Positions 16,858-25,925 are shown, counted from the stretch's first letter. The stretch: 64,000 bases of DNA from Ensifer sp. MPMI2T (GCF_004827385.1 NZ_SRXN01000026.1:1-64000); one strand, 5' to 3'. Numbers and translations: made by a program. Notes: a model not told the origin generated them from the sequence alone.

Positions 16858-17322
16858 TCAGACGAGCGGCAGCGGGCCGTCGTTCTTGATCTCCTCCATG
16901 ACCGCGTAGGTACGGGTTTCCTTGACGCCGGGCAGCGTCCACAGCACCTGCCCGAGGAAGTTGCGGTAAGCGGTCATATCCTCGAAGCGGGTCTTGACCA
17001 GGTAGTCGAAGCCGCCGGCGACCATGTGACATTCGAGCACGGCGGGAGCCTGCTTGATGGCGATCGCAAACTGGTCGAAGACTTCCGGCGTCGTCTTGTC
17101 CAGCATGACTTCGATGAAGACGAGCAGACCGAAGCCGAGCTTGTGAGGGTCGAGGCGTGCACCGAAGCCCGAGACATAGCCCTCCTTGAGCAGTCGTCGC
17201 AGCCGCTCGCTGGTTGCCGTCGGCGACAGGCCGATGCGGTCCGCCAATTCGAGGTTGGTGATCCGCCCATCCGCCTGCAGAATGTTCAGGATTCTGCGGT
17301 CCGTCTTGTCGATCTGGTGCAT
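16858..17322 (-). CDS. Lrp/AsnC-family transcriptional regulator
   Basis: This 154-residue protein has an N-terminal helix-turn-helix (residues ~5-60, ITNLELADRIGLSPTATSERLRRL) and a C-terminal RAM effector domain (LVFIEVMLDKTT, CHMVAGGFDYLVKTR). GGAGG lies about eight bases before the ATG at 17322. It follows the amidohydrolase gene by 27 bases on the same strand and may regulate it or respond to the amino acid it releases. It could be general Lrp or a specific paralogue such as a proline or branched-chain amino acid regulator. Confidence 0.88.
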   Translation of the reverse strand: MHQIDKTDRRILNILQADGRITNLELADRIGLSPTATSERLRRLLKEGYVSGFGARLDPHKLGFGLLVFIEVMLDKTTPEVFDQFAIAIKQAPAVLECHMVAGGFDYLVKTRFEDMTAYRNFLGQVLWTLPGVKETRTYAVMEEIKNDGPLPLV

Positions 17323-17349
17323 TGATGCCGCCTCCCCGCTTTTTGTCTC

Positions 17350-18513
17350 TCAGGCGGCCAGTCGCGTTTCAGCGAGCTTCACCCAATAGGAAATGCCGTG
17401 GGGGATTGCCTCGTCGTTGAAGTCGTAGGCCGGATGGTGAAGTCCGGCCGTATCGCCGTTGCCCATGAAGATGAAAGCGCCGGGGCGGGCAAGCAGCATG
17501 TAGGAGAAATCCTCGCCGCCCATCATCGGATCGAGTGAAGCATTCACCTGGGCGGCGCCTGCCACCGTCGCGGCTGCGGAAAGCGCGTGGCCGGTCTCAT
17601 CGGCGTGGTTGACGGTCACCGGATAGTTGCGGCCGTACCAGACGTTCACCGTCGCACCGTAGGCGCCGGCGATGCTTTCGGCGATCTGGCGGATGCGCGC
17701 CTCGCCGGTGTCGCGCACTTCCGGCATCAGGGTGCGAACGGTTCCGGCGAGAACCGCCTGCTCGGGAATGACGTTGTGGGCGAAGCCGGCGTTGAACTTG
17801 GTGACCGACACGACGACGGATCCGAGAGGATCGACGGTGCGCGAGGCGATAGTCTGAAGCGCGTTGACGATCTGCGCGCCGATGACGATCGGGTCGATCG
17901 TCTTGTGTGGCTGCGCTGCATGCCCGCCGCGACCGTTGATGGTGATGGTGAACTCATCGGTGGACGCCATGATCGGGCCGACGCGGCTGCCGAAATGGCC
18001 GACCGGCATGCCCGGCATGTTGTGCATGCCGTAGACTTCCTCGATCGCGAAACGCTCCATCATGCCGTCCTTGACCATCTCGTTGCCGCCGCCGCCGCCT
18101 TCTTCCGCCGGCTGGAAGATGACCGCGACGGAGCCCGCGAAATTGCGCGTTTCGGCGAGATACTTCGCCGCGCCGAGCAGCATCGCCGTATGGCCGTCAT
18201 GGCCGCAGGCGTGCATCTTGCCCGCTGTCGTCGATGCCCAGGGCTTTCCGCTCGTCTCGGTAATCGGCAGGGCGTCCATGTCGGCCCTCAGCCCGATAGT
18301 CCGGCCGGAGCCAAGATTGCCGCGGATGATGCCGACGACGCCAGTGCGACCGAGGCCGGTCACGATTTCGTCAACGCCGAACTCCCTCAGTTTCCTTTCC
18401 ACAAAGGCTGCCGTATTTTCCACCGCGAACAGCAGTTCGGGGTTCATATGCAGGTGGCGCCGCCACTCGGTGACTTCGTTCTGGAGTTCGGCGGCGCGGT
18501 TGAGAATCGGCAT
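17350..18513 (-). CDS. hipO: M20-family amidohydrolase (hippurate hydrolase type)
   Basis: This 387-residue metallo-amidohydrolase cleaves N-acyl amino acids. The binuclear metal motifs HACGHDGHTAMLLGAAK (about residues 100-116), PAEEGGGGGNEM, GMHNMPGMPVG and MGGEDFSYML appear in order, with the dimerisation insert between them. Substrate cannot be read from sequence: hippurate, N-acetyl amino acids or indole-acetyl conjugates are possible. It lies upstream of the Lrp-type gene on the same strand, and a RIME repeat separates it from the divergent carboxypeptidase gene. Confidence 0.88.
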   Translation of the reverse strand: MPILNRAAELQNEVTEWRRHLHMNPELLFAVENTAAFVERKLREFGVDEIVTGLGRTGVVGIIRGNLGSGRTIGLRADMDALPITETSGKPWASTTAGKMHACGHDGHTAMLLGAAKYLAETRNFAGSVAVIFQPAEEGGGGGNEMVKDGMMERFAIEEVYGMHNMPGMPVGHFGSRVGPIMASTDEFTITINGRGGHAAQPHKTIDPIVIGAQIVNALQTIASRTVDPLGSVVVSVTKFNAGFAHNVIPEQAVLAGTVRTLMPEVRDTGEARIRQIAESIAGAYGATVNVWYGRNYPVTVNHADETGHALSAAATVAGAAQVNASLDPMMGGEDFSYMLLARPGAFIFMGNGDTAGLHHPAYDFNDEAIPHGISYWVKLAETRLAA

Positions 18514-18544
18514 AGGGTCGTCCTGTCGGTCTGTTCGGTCACTA

Positions 18545-18647
18545 CTGCATGATTCCTTAAATCAGAACCGATTTAAGGATAAAATCACGCAGAAACTCAA
18601 AGCTCCACAGCGATCTTTGCGCGTCTGATTGGACGCGTGGCGCTGTA
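18545..18647 (-). repeat. RIME-like intergenic repeat, copy 2
   Basis: Inverted copy: TGCATGATTCCTTAAATC..GATTTAAGGATAAAATCACGCAG, followed by CCACAGCG...GACGCGTGGCGCTGTA. It lies between the start of the amidohydrolase gene and the divergent dac gene. Confidence 0.8.
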
Positions 18648-18758
18648 AGGGCGCAGTGGATTGGCGCGGCAGCCATGGATTGGGCTTTGCCATCTCCTCG
18701 CCATATAGGCTAAATACCGGGACGAGGCGAGGCAACTGCGGAAATTCGAGGTCGGATT

Positions 18759-19886
18759 GTGGTGACAGGTGGATACTTGGGGCGTAACGGGGCGAGAGCG
18801 ATGGGCGTTCTCGCGGGAGCCTGTGCGGCATTCCTGGCGGCGCTGCTTCCCGCATCTGCCAATCCGCGGCTGGTCGTCGACGTCAATTCGCTCAAGGTCT
18901 ACGAGCATCAGGACATCTTCAAGAGATGGTACCCGGCATCGCTGACCAAGCTGATGACGGCCTACACGACTTTTCGAGCGATCAAGACGGGACAGCTGAC
19001 GCTGGAAAGTCCGGTCGTGATGACGAAGAACGCCGCGTCCGAGCCGCCGAGCAAGATGTTCTACAAGCCCGGCCAGGCGATGACGCTCGACAGCGCGCTG
19101 AAGATGATGCTGGTGAAATCGGCAAATGACGTCGCCGTTGCCATCGGGGAAACGGTCGCCGGATCGGAGCCGGCCTTCATCGAGCGGATGAATGCCGAGG
19201 CACGCCGTATCGGCATGACCTCGTCGCATTTCATCAATGCCAACGGACTGCCCGGTGCGGGACAGTACACGACGGCGCGCGACCTCGCTGTGCTTGCCAT
19301 CACATTGAAGCGTGAATTCCCCGAATATGCTTCCTATTTCTCGCTGGAGGGCTTCACCACCGGCAAGAAGGACTATGCCAACTACAACATGCTGATCGGT
19401 CGCTTCGACGGCGCGGACGGCATGAAGACCGGCTTTATCTGCGCCTCGGGCTTCAACCAGGTCTCATCGGCGACGCGCGGTGGCCGCAGCGTCATTTCGA
19501 TCGTCCTCGGGGAAGACAGTCTCGGCGCCCGGGCCGACGAGTCCGCACGTCTGTTGCAGATGGCGCTGACGACCAGCGACGCCGGCAAGCAGTCTCTGAC
19601 GCAGATCGCCCCCTATGGCGAGGGCCGCGACATGGTTGCCGATATCAGCAAGGAGATCTGCTCCAAGGCCGCGGCGAAGGTGCGCAGCGAAGGCCGCGAC
19701 GAAGCCGGTCGCCAGAAGCTGCTTTCTCCCTATATCCACGAGATCAATCGCCCGCTGAAGCTTGCTTTTGCCGGGCTTATCCCCGGCAGCGACAAGACCG
19801 CCAAGGCCGGCGGCGATGTGGCAGGGCAGGGGGACGTCGCCGAGATCGCCAACGTGCCGATCCCGGTTCCTCGCCCGAGTTTTTGA
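18759..19886 (+). CDS. D-alanyl-D-alanine carboxypeptidase (low-molecular-weight PBP)
   Basis: This S11-family periplasmic peptidase trims the terminal D-Ala of peptidoglycan stem peptides. All three penicillin-binding motifs are present: SLTK near residue 62, SAN near 121 and KTG near 223. The N-terminus is a signal peptide ending in PASA. The GTG at 18759 gives an Arg-containing n-region. The ATG at 18801 would start directly in the hydrophobic core, so the longer form is preferred with some doubt. The C-terminus is Pro-rich (VPIPVPRPSF). Confidence 0.88.
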   Translation: MVTGGYLGRNGARAMGVLAGACAAFLAALLPASANPRLVVDVNSLKVYEHQDIFKRWYPASLTKLMTAYTTFRAIKTGQLTLESPVVMTKNAASEPPSKMFYKPGQAMTLDSALKMMLVKSANDVAVAIGETVAGSEPAFIERMNAEARRIGMTSSHFINANGLPGAGQYTTARDLAVLAITLKREFPEYASYFSLEGFTTGKKDYANYNMLIGRFDGADGMKTGFICASGFNQVSSATRGGRSVISIVLGEDSLGARADESARLLQMALTTSDAGKQSLTQIAPYGEGRDMVADISKEICSKAAAKVRSEGRDEAGRQKLLSPYIHEINRPLKLAFAGLIPGSDKTAKAGGDVAGQGDVAEIANVPIPVPRPSF

Positions 19887-19930
19887 GGGGACAATATGCG
19901 CGGCCTTCGGCTCGCGTCCCGCGTCTCAAA

Positions 19931-19970
19931 CGTGATTTCGGGGCGGTTCGACCCGAAATCAGCGTGATCT
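19931..19970. repeat. Palindromic CGTGATTTCGGG-type intergenic repeat
   Basis: GATTTCGGG and CCCGAAATC flank a short spacer, with CGTGAT at both ends. A related palindrome (GATTTTGGGTCGGATCGACCCAAAATC) occurs at 29512-29538. It lies just upstream of the CobW-type gene. Confidence 0.6.
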
Positions 19971-19985
19971 ATGACGGAGTCCGCC

Positions 19986-21146
19986 ATGAACGGTCCATCG
20001 CCGGTGGTGTCGGTATCGATCCTCACCGGCTTTCTCGGTGCGGGCAAGACGACGCTTCTCAATCGCTTGCTCAAGGATCCCGACCTCGCCGATACCGCGG
20101 TCATCATTAACGAATTCGGCGATGTCTCGATCGACCACCTGCTGGTCGAGGCGTCGAGCGATGGTGTGATCGAGCTTTCCGACGGATGTCTCTGCTGCAC
20201 GGTGCGCGGCGAGCTTGTCGATACGCTCGCCGACCTCATGGACCGGATGCAGACCGGCCGCATCAAGCCGCTCCGACGCGTCGTCATCGAAACGACCGGG
20301 CTTGCCGATCCGGCGCCGGTTCTGCAATCCGTGCTCGGAAATCCGGTCATCGCGCAGAACTTCCGGCTGGACGGTGTCGTCACGGTCGTGGACGCGGTCA
20401 ACGGGTTGCAGACGATCGCGAACCACGTGGAAGCCTTGAAGCAGGTCGCGGTCGCCGACCGGCTCGTCATCAGCAAGACCAAGCTCGCTAATGACATAGA
20501 GCGCGATGCGCTCCTGGAGCGGCTCAGGGACCTTAATCCGCGCGCGCCCGTCATTGACGGCGATACGGACGAGGCTGGCCGCGCGGAACTGTTCGCCTGC
20601 GGTCTCTACGACGCATCGACCAAGGTTGCCGATGTCGGCCGTTGGCTCCAGGACGAGGCGCGCGCCAATCATGATCACCATGATCATGATCACGACCACC
20701 ATGGGCATGACCATCATCATCATCATCATCATCATGGGGACCGCGATCACCACGACGTTACGCGCCACGGCTCGGACATCCGGTCCTTCAGCATCGTGCA
20801 CGACCGTCCGATCGAGCCGATGGCGCTGGAAATGTTCGTCGATCTATTGCGTTCGGCCCATGGCGAAAAGCTGTTGCGGATGAAGGCGGTCGTTTCCGTG
20901 GCGGACAATCCCGACCGGCCGCTCGTCCTGCACGGTGTGCAGACCGTTTTTCATGCGCCGGAGCGGTTAGCCGCTTGGCCCGATCCTGACGACCGACGCA
21001 CGCGCATGGTGCTGATCACCAAGGGGCTAGAGGAAGCATTCGTGCGCGACCTCTTCGATGCCTTCACCGGCAAACCGCGGATCGACCGGCCCGATGCGCA
21101 AGCTCTTGCGGACAATCCGCTCGCGGTTCCCGGCGTGAAATTCTAG
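19986..21146 (+). CDS. CobW/COG0523-family GTPase metallochaperone with His-rich linker
   Basis: This G3E-family P-loop GTPase is thought to deliver zinc, cobalt or another metal to target enzymes. It has Walker A GFLGAGKTT (about residues 16-24), the metal-binding CLCC of DGCLCCTVRG, the ETTGLADP switch region, a nucleotide-specificity SKTKL segment and a CobW C-terminal domain. Residues 229-261 contain about 19 histidines, including eight in a row. GGAG six bases before ATG 19986 supports that start over ATG 19971. Genes next to it do not reveal the metal, and no Zur-type site is obvious upstream. Confidence 0.9.
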   Translation: MNGPSPVVSVSILTGFLGAGKTTLLNRLLKDPDLADTAVIINEFGDVSIDHLLVEASSDGVIELSDGCLCCTVRGELVDTLADLMDRMQTGRIKPLRRVVIETTGLADPAPVLQSVLGNPVIAQNFRLDGVVTVVDAVNGLQTIANHVEALKQVAVADRLVISKTKLANDIERDALLERLRDLNPRAPVIDGDTDEAGRAELFACGLYDASTKVADVGRWLQDEARANHDHHDHDHDHHGHDHHHHHHHHGDRDHHDVTRHGSDIRSFSIVHDRPIEPMALEMFVDLLRSAHGEKLLRMKAVVSVADNPDRPLVLHGVQTVFHAPERLAAWPDPDDRRTRMVLITKGLEEAFVRDLFDAFTGKPRIDRPDAQALADNPLAVPGVKF

Positions 21147-21201
21147 TCTGGCAGTGCGCAGGAATCGGTTGGATTTACTAGTCGGGCTGCTGTTTTGATT
21201 T

Positions 21202-21684
21202 TTACAGCCAGCGGCGAACGCGGCTCTTGTAGTCGCGATAGGCGTCGCCGAACTTGCGTTCCAGATAGGCTTCTTCTCGGGCGACCACCAGGTAGCGGAT
21301 GACGAAGTAAAACGGCACCAGCAGAATGAGGAGCCACAGGCTGTCGAAGCCGACGGCGAGGCCTATCAGGCCCAGAAACATGCCGATGTAGATCGGGTTA
21401 CGGCTGTAGCGGTAAGGCCCGTCTTCGACGATCGTCGTCGTCGGCTGGGTGGTCGGGATGTTCGTTCCCGCCCGGCGGAAGGTCATCGCCGCCCAGATTA
21501 ACAGTGCCAGGCCGGCGAGGAATACGATGACGCCCAACCACTCGGCCGGCACCGCCGCCGGCAGGAAAGGCAGCGGGTAGAGCACGTCAATCACGCGCCC
21601 CGCCACAACGGCGAGTGCCCAGACGATCGGCGGCCGCACCGCCGCACCGGAACTGTCGTTAAAATTGCCGCTGGCATCGTTCAT
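21202..21684 (-). CDS. Isoprenylcysteine carboxyl methyltransferase-family membrane protein
   Basis: This 160-residue integral membrane protein has about four helices and the C-terminal SAM-binding signature GPYRYSRNPIYIG (residues ~89-101), followed by the EE-YLERKFGDAYRDYKSRVRRW tail typical of bacterial ICMT/PEMT-like methyltransferases. Bacterial members have varied or unknown substrates, and protein prenylation is not implied. It converges on the CobW-type gene. Confidence 0.85.
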   Translation of the reverse strand: MNDASGNFNDSSGAAVRPPIVWALAVVAGRVIDVLYPLPFLPAAVPAEWLGVIVFLAGLALLIWAAMTFRRAGTNIPTTQPTTTIVEDGPYRYSRNPIYIGMFLGLIGLAVGFDSLWLLILLVPFYFVIRYLVVAREEAYLERKFGDAYRDYKSRVRRWL

Positions 21685-21773
21685 TGTTGAGCCCGCATCG
21701 TATCTCGCTGATCATAGCAAGAATTCCGATCGCGTTGGAGCGCGTCGGCGTTGGATGGCGATGGAGAGCTTTG

Positions 21774-21882
21774 CCCCTCACCCTAGCCCTCTCCCCGCAA
21801 TCGGGGCGAGGGGACTTCCGAGGTCGCCGCTTGTCCCTTCGCCCCGCTTGCGGGAGAAGGTCGCGGCAGCGGGATGAGGAGG
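21774..21882. repeat. CCCCTCACCCTAGCCCTCTCC-type intergenic repeat, copy 1
   Basis: GC-rich element with internal hairpins (CCCCGCaatcGGGGCGAGGGG; TTCGCCCCGCTTGCGGGAGAA). A second copy lies at 38028-38132. Such elements are common between alphaproteobacterial genes. Confidence 0.7.
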
Positions 21883-21928
21883 CAGTAATTTTAGCCGCGG
21901 GTGAAGCCTGCACGCTTCGTTCGATCGG

Positions 21929-22165
21929 CTAATCTTTCTTGCGGATGAGGAAGCGATGGCCGCCTTCGGTCGGCGCGGCTTCCTCGAGCCGGTGTCCGTC
22001 CTCGTTGCAGAAATGCGGAATGTCGATCACCGCGAGCGGATCCGTCGTCTCGATTTCGAGCAGGGTACCCGGAGCGAGCGTCTGCATGCGCTTACGCGTC
22101 TTCAAAACGGGAAGGGGGCATTTCAGCCCCCTCAGATCATAGACGGTCCTGGGTTCGTCCGGCAT
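21929..22165 (-). CDS. TusA-family sulfurtransferase
   Basis: This 78-residue protein has the TusA signature LRGLKCPLPVLKTRK, with the persulfide-carrying cysteine near residue 17. TusA proteins relay sulfur to tRNA thiolation, molybdopterin synthesis or other acceptors. The ATG at 22165 overlaps the stop of the L,D-transpeptidase gene in TGATG, so its translation is probably coupled to it. It could be tusA itself or a paralogue; the partner thiolase here, mnmA, is 20 kb away. Confidence 0.88.
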   Translation of the reverse strand: MPDEPRTVYDLRGLKCPLPVLKTRKRMQTLAPGTLLEIETTDPLAVIDIPHFCNEDGHRLEEAAPTEGGHRFLIRKKD

Positions 22166-23592
22166 CAATTTCCCCAGATCTTCCAGAACGGGCGCTTCTT
22201 CGGCTGCTCGGCGGCGGACTGTTCGGCTGCTGCCTGCGGGTTTTCCGCCGGAGCCGCGGCCACTTGTGCATTGCTGTCGGCCGGCGCTGGTGCCTGCTGC
22301 TGGCCGGCTGCCGCCGGCTGCTGCTGCGGTGCAGCGGACTGAGTGGCGGCCGGCTGCTCGGGTGCCTGGACCGTCGGCGCCGGGGCCGCAGCTTCAGGCT
22401 GGCTTGCCGAGAACAGGTTCCAGAAGGATTTCCTGGCGGGCGCCGGTTGGATGGCGGCTTGCAGGACAGGGCGCTCGATCGGGCTTGCCTGCGGCAGCGG
22501 CACGCTCGCGCCGCCACGGGTCGCTTTCTCAAGGGCCTCCCTCTGGATCAGCGCCGCCTGCTTGGCTTCCTCGGCCGCCTTCTCGTCGGCGAGCTTCTTC
22601 TCGAGATCGCTCACCTTCATCATCTTGCCCGCGTCGAGCGAAGTGCCCGTGGGGGCGTAGGCGAGCTCGCGACCCTTGCGCTGGTCGGCGACGATCGCCT
22701 TGCGCTCCGCCTCGGTCGGTTCATACCAGACCATGCCTTCGTACTTCTTCAGCGCCTTGTCGTAGTTGCGCTGATAGTCCTTCTCGAAGCTGGTCATCGC
22801 CACCTGCAGCGCCGGCGGCGTCGACATCGCCGGGCACTGGCCCATCGGATTGAACGTGCCGTCGCTCTGCTGATTGAAGATGTATTTCCTCTCGCAGACG
22901 TTCACTTCCGGCGGGCGCTTGGTCACCTCGAACTGGTCGTAGCCCGTCTTCAGCATCTTCCAGAATTCGATATTCGGGTTGTCGCGATGGCGGGCCATGT
23001 TCTCCGCGGTCATGCGGAAGGGAAAGGCCTGGAGCTGGACGCTTTGCTGTCCGCCCTTGAAGGCATCACGCGCAAGCGCGAAGATCTCGATGATCTGCTC
23101 GTCGGTCATCGAGTAGCAGCCCGACGAAGAGCAGGCGCCATGGATCATGAGGTGCGTGCCGGAACGGCCGTTCGCCTTGTCGTAAGTGTTGGGGAAGCCC
23201 GTGTTGATCGCGAGATAATAATTGGAATTGGGATTCATCTGGTGCGGGAACAGCGGATAGAATCCTTCAGGCGCCTGTCGGTCGCCTTCCTTCACCTTGG
23301 GCCCGAGCTTTCCGGACCACGCGCAGATCTTGTAGCTCTTCAAGAGCTGGAAGCGGTTCGCGGTGTTGGCCTTCCAAACTTCGAGCGTGCCTTCTTCCTT
23401 GAAGATGCGCAGAGCGATCGGGGACGTCTTCTGCATCCCGAGTTCGCTCATCTTCGCGGTTATCTTGCTGGAGAGCTGATAGTTGGTCTTGCTCTTGACC
23501 GAGGATAGATTGACCGAATCCAGCGTCTCGTTGGTGCAGCCGGCGAGCGCGGCTGCGAGAGCGGCGGTAGCGACAAGGTTCCTGAAACGCAT
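22165..23592 (-). CDS. YafK-type L,D-transpeptidase lipoprotein with Ala/Gln/Pro-rich tail
   Basis: The 475-residue protein begins with a lipoprotein signal (LAAALAGC, lipidated Cys near residue 19). The YkuD catalytic region is THLMIHGACSSSGCYSM around residues 150-166, with His and nucleophilic Cys. YafK-type members either make L,D bonds in peptidoglycan or release Braun-type lipoproteins. After about residue 300 the protein becomes charged coiled coil, then a long Ala/Gln/Pro-rich tail to about 460. The ATG at 23592 is preferred over GTG 23616 because it starts the signal directly. Confidence 0.85.
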   Translation of the reverse strand: MRFRNLVATAALAAALAGCTNETLDSVNLSSVKSKTNYQLSSKITAKMSELGMQKTSPIALRIFKEEGTLEVWKANTANRFQLLKSYKICAWSGKLGPKVKEGDRQAPEGFYPLFPHQMNPNSNYYLAINTGFPNTYDKANGRSGTHLMIHGACSSSGCYSMTDEQIIEIFALARDAFKGGQQSVQLQAFPFRMTAENMARHRDNPNIEFWKMLKTGYDQFEVTKRPPEVNVCERKYIFNQQSDGTFNPMGQCPAMSTPPALQVAMTSFEKDYQRNYDKALKKYEGMVWYEPTEAERKAIVADQRKGRELAYAPTGTSLDAGKMMKVSDLEKKLADEKAAEEAKQAALIQREALEKATRGGASVPLPQASPIERPVLQAAIQPAPARKSFWNLFSASQPEAAAPAPTVQAPEQPAATQSAAPQQQPAAAGQQQAPAPADSNAQVAAAPAENPQAAAEQSAAEQPKKRPFWKIWGN

Positions 23593-23742
23593 CGGCAGAG
23601 GCCCGTTAAAAAACACAATCCATCATTGAGCGCCGCACCCGTCGAGGAGAGCGCCCTCAACGAATCAGTAAGCGATTATTCTTCACGAAATCTTAACCCT
23701 GCAGGATCCCCCTGCGCACGCCGTCTTTCATGACCGCACGAA

Positions 23743-23763
23743 TATGGCCAAGATTTGGCCATA
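23743..23763. promoter_or_regulatory. Perfect 21-base palindrome upstream of the L,D-transpeptidase gene
   Basis: TATGGCCAA-GAT-TTGGCCATA is a perfect inverted repeat with a three-base spacer in the 216-base gap between accA and the transpeptidase gene. No T-run follows on either strand, so an operator is more likely than a terminator. No cognate regulator is known to me. Confidence 0.4.
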
Positions 23764-23808
23764 GTTTGATTTCCGGTTGCCCTTGCCGGCGTTTTTAAAC
23801 GCAATGGT

Positions 23809-24762
23809 TCAGAGATTTCGGCCGATATTGAGGTATTTCTGTCGCCGGTCCGTCCGCAATTCGTCACCGTTACGGCCGGACAGGTCCTTGAGCGCGTCGG
23901 CGATCACGGTCCCTGTGCGGCTGATGACCGAAGCCGGGTCGCGGTGCGCACCGCCAACCGGTTCGGGAATGATACCGTCGATGATGCCGAGCGATTTCAG
24001 GTCCTCGGCGGTGATCTTCATGCTGCTGGCGGCTTCCTTGGCGCGCGTTGAATCGCGCCACAGGATCGAGGCCGCGCCTTCCGGCGAGATGACGCTGTAG
24101 ATCGAGTGCTCCAGCATGTAGACGCGGTTGCCCGTTGCGATCGCGATGGCGCCGCCGGAGCCGCCTTCGCCGATGACCACGGTTACGATCGGCACCTTGA
24201 CGTTGAGGCACATTTCGGTCGAGCGGGCGATCGCCTCGGCCTGGCCGCGCTCCTCGGCGCCGACGCCCGGATAGGCGCCAGCCGTGTCGACCAGCGTAAT
24301 CAGCGGCAGGCTGAAGCGGTCGGCCATCTCCATGACGCGGATGGCCTTGCGATAGCCTTCCGGGCGCGGGCTGCCGAAATTGTGCTTGATGCGCGACTTG
24401 GTGTCGTTGCCCTTTTCCTGACCGAGGATGGCGATCGGCATGCCGCGAAAGCGGGCGAGGCCCGCCTGGATCGCATCGTCGTTGGCGAAGTTGCGGTCGC
24501 CGGCAAGCGGCGTGAATTCGGTGAAGAGTTCGGCGGCGTAGTCGAGGAAATGCGGGCGTGACGGGTGGCGGGCAACCTGCGTCTTCTGCCACGGCGTCAG
24601 CTTGGAATAGATCTCCGCCATCGCGTCGCGTACACGCACCTCAAGCCGCGCGATCTCGTCGGATGTGTTCACACTCTCATCTTCGCTGGCGAGCTTCTTC
24701 AGTTCGAGAATCTTGCCTTCGAGATCAGAGATGGGTTTTTCGAAGTCGAGATAGTTGTGCAT
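23809..24762 (-). CDS. accA: Acetyl-CoA carboxylase carboxyltransferase subunit alpha
   Basis: AccA pairs with AccD to move the carboxyl group from biotin to acetyl-CoA, the committed step of fatty acid synthesis. The 317-residue protein has the normal length, N-terminal coiled region ([19 protein letters not shown]) and crotonase-fold core including [34 protein letters not shown]. It lies 63 bases downstream of xerD on the same strand, so it may share its transcript. accD and the biotin subunits are not in this window. Confidence 0.97.
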   Translation of the reverse strand: MHNYLDFEKPISDLEGKILELKKLASEDESVNTSDEIARLEVRVRDAMAEIYSKLTPWQKTQVARHPSRPHFLDYAAELFTEFTPLAGDRNFANDDAIQAGLARFRGMPIAILGQEKGNDTKSRIKHNFGSPRPEGYRKAIRVMEMADRFSLPLITLVDTAGAYPGVGAEERGQAEAIARSTEMCLNVKVPIVTVVIGEGGSGGAIAIATGNRVYMLEHSIYSVISPEGAASILWRDSTRAKEAASSMKITAEDLKSLGIIDGIIPEPVGGAHRDPASVISRTGTVIADALKDLSGRNGDELRTDRRQKYLNIGRNL

Positions 24763-24825
24763 GAGATGCGTTTCCGATCAATTTGCGACAGGGCTGTCCG
24801 GTCGAAGCCAGCCTGCCCGGCGGTC

Positions 24826-25779
24826 CTAATCCTGTTTTTTCGCCTGTTTGGCAAGGGGGTGATGGTTTTGCACGAGGTCATGCAGCCGTTCTTCAAGCAC
24901 ATGGGTATAGATTTGTGTCGTTGAAATGTCCGAATGGCCGAGGAGTTCCTGCACGACGCGCAGGTCGGCGCCGTTGGCGAGCAGGTGGCTGGCGAAGGCA
25001 TGGCGCAGCACGTGCGGCGAGATCGTCGTGACCCTTATGCCGGCCCGCGCCGCGAGCCCTTTGAGGTCGCGTGCGAATACCTGGCGCGGCAGATAGCCGT
25101 CCCTGCCGTAGGAAGGAAAGAGCCAAGGGCTCTCCTCGGTCCGGTCGCCCTCCGAGTTCCTCGACCGGAGCGCGTCGCCATAGACGCGCATGGCGCGCAT
25201 GGCCGCTTGAGACAGCGGCACCAGCCTTTCCTTGTTGCCCTTGCCGCGAATAACGAGGAAGCGGCCGTTCTGCGAGAGCACGCTTGCCGGCAGAGAGACG
25301 AGTTCGCTGACACGCATCCCCGTCGCATAGAGAAGCTCGATCAGCGCGTGCATGCGCAGTTTTGCCAGCGCGTCTTCACCGCCGGCGGCAGCTTCGGTTT
25401 CCGCCTGGCCGATGAGCCGGGTCACGTCATCGATGCTGAGCGTCTTCGGCAGTGCGCGCCCCTTTTTCGGCGCGTCGAGGATCCCGGTCGGATCGTCGCC
25501 TCTGAGGCCCTCGGCGTACAGAAATTTGTAGAACTGCCGCAACGCGGACAGGCGGCGCGCCTGCGACGAGGATTTGAAGCCCTCGCCGGCGAGATGCGAA
25601 AGGTAGCTTCTCAAGTCGTCGGCGGAGGCATCGGTCAACCGTGTGTCGCGGGTTCGCAGGAAAGAGCGCGCGTCTTCCAGATCGCGCTCATAGGATTGCA
25701 GCGTATTGGTCGCTGCGCCGCGCTCGGCGCTCATCATTTCCAGGAAGGACTCGACATAGGCGGCGGATCGGTCGGTCAT
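24826..25779 (-). CDS. xerD: Tyrosine recombinase XerD
   Basis: XerD works with XerC at dif to resolve chromosome dimers at the FtsK-bearing septum. The 317-residue protein has the SAM-like N-terminal core-binding domain and a full catalytic set: Arg in ATGMRVSEL, Lys in [12 protein letters not shown], HxxR in HVLRHAF, His in LGHSDISTT and Tyr in QIYTH. Its ATG overlaps the stop of the preceding 49-residue gene in ATGA. Chromosomal context next to accA argues for the housekeeping recombinase, not an element integrase. Confidence 0.95.
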   Translation of the reverse strand: MTDRSAAYVESFLEMMSAERGAATNTLQSYERDLEDARSFLRTRDTRLTDASADDLRSYLSHLAGEGFKSSSQARRLSALRQFYKFLYAEGLRGDDPTGILDAPKKGRALPKTLSIDDVTRLIGQAETEAAAGGEDALAKLRMHALIELLYATGMRVSELVSLPASVLSQNGRFLVIRGKGNKERLVPLSQAAMRAMRVYGDALRSRNSEGDRTEESPWLFPSYGRDGYLPRQVFARDLKGLAARAGIRVTTISPHVLRHAFASHLLANGADLRVVQELLGHSDISTTQIYTHVLEERLHDLVQNHHPLAKQAKKQD

Positions 25780-25925
25780 TGCGGTTTGTTGACCCGTTCC
25801 GATGGAATGCGCACCGTCACATCCCGTTCGACTGGCTCGACGAACGTCACGAGTGCCACCATCGTGCCATAGATGATGGCGGCAAAGACGGCCAAGAAGA
25901 ACAGGAAGCGGAAAAGGGTCGGCAT
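25776..25925 (-). CDS. 49-residue single-pass membrane protein coupled to xerD
   Basis: Start ATG 25925 has AGAGGAG seven bases upstream, a strong ribosome binding site. The protein has a membrane segment at about residues 5-28 ([22 protein letters not shown]), followed by a charged C-terminal part ([20 protein letters not shown]). Its stop overlaps the xerD start by four bases (ATGA), which implies coupled translation. I know of no function. The orientation, overlap and binding site make it a credible real gene. Confidence 0.75.
   Translation of the reverse strand: MPTLFRFLFFLAVFAAIIYGTMVALVTFVEPVERDVTVRIPSERVNKPQ

Noticed and set aside
20670-20768. CAT/CAC repeats taken as a possible simple-sequence or CRISPR-like repeat
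   Set aside because: They encode the in-frame histidine tract of the CobW-type protein. There are no spacers, and no CRISPR array or cas gene was seen anywhere in the window.
24826-25779. XerD as an integrase of a mobile element
   Set aside because: Full-length housekeeping recombinase in a conserved chromosomal setting beside accA, with no attachment sites or cargo genes.
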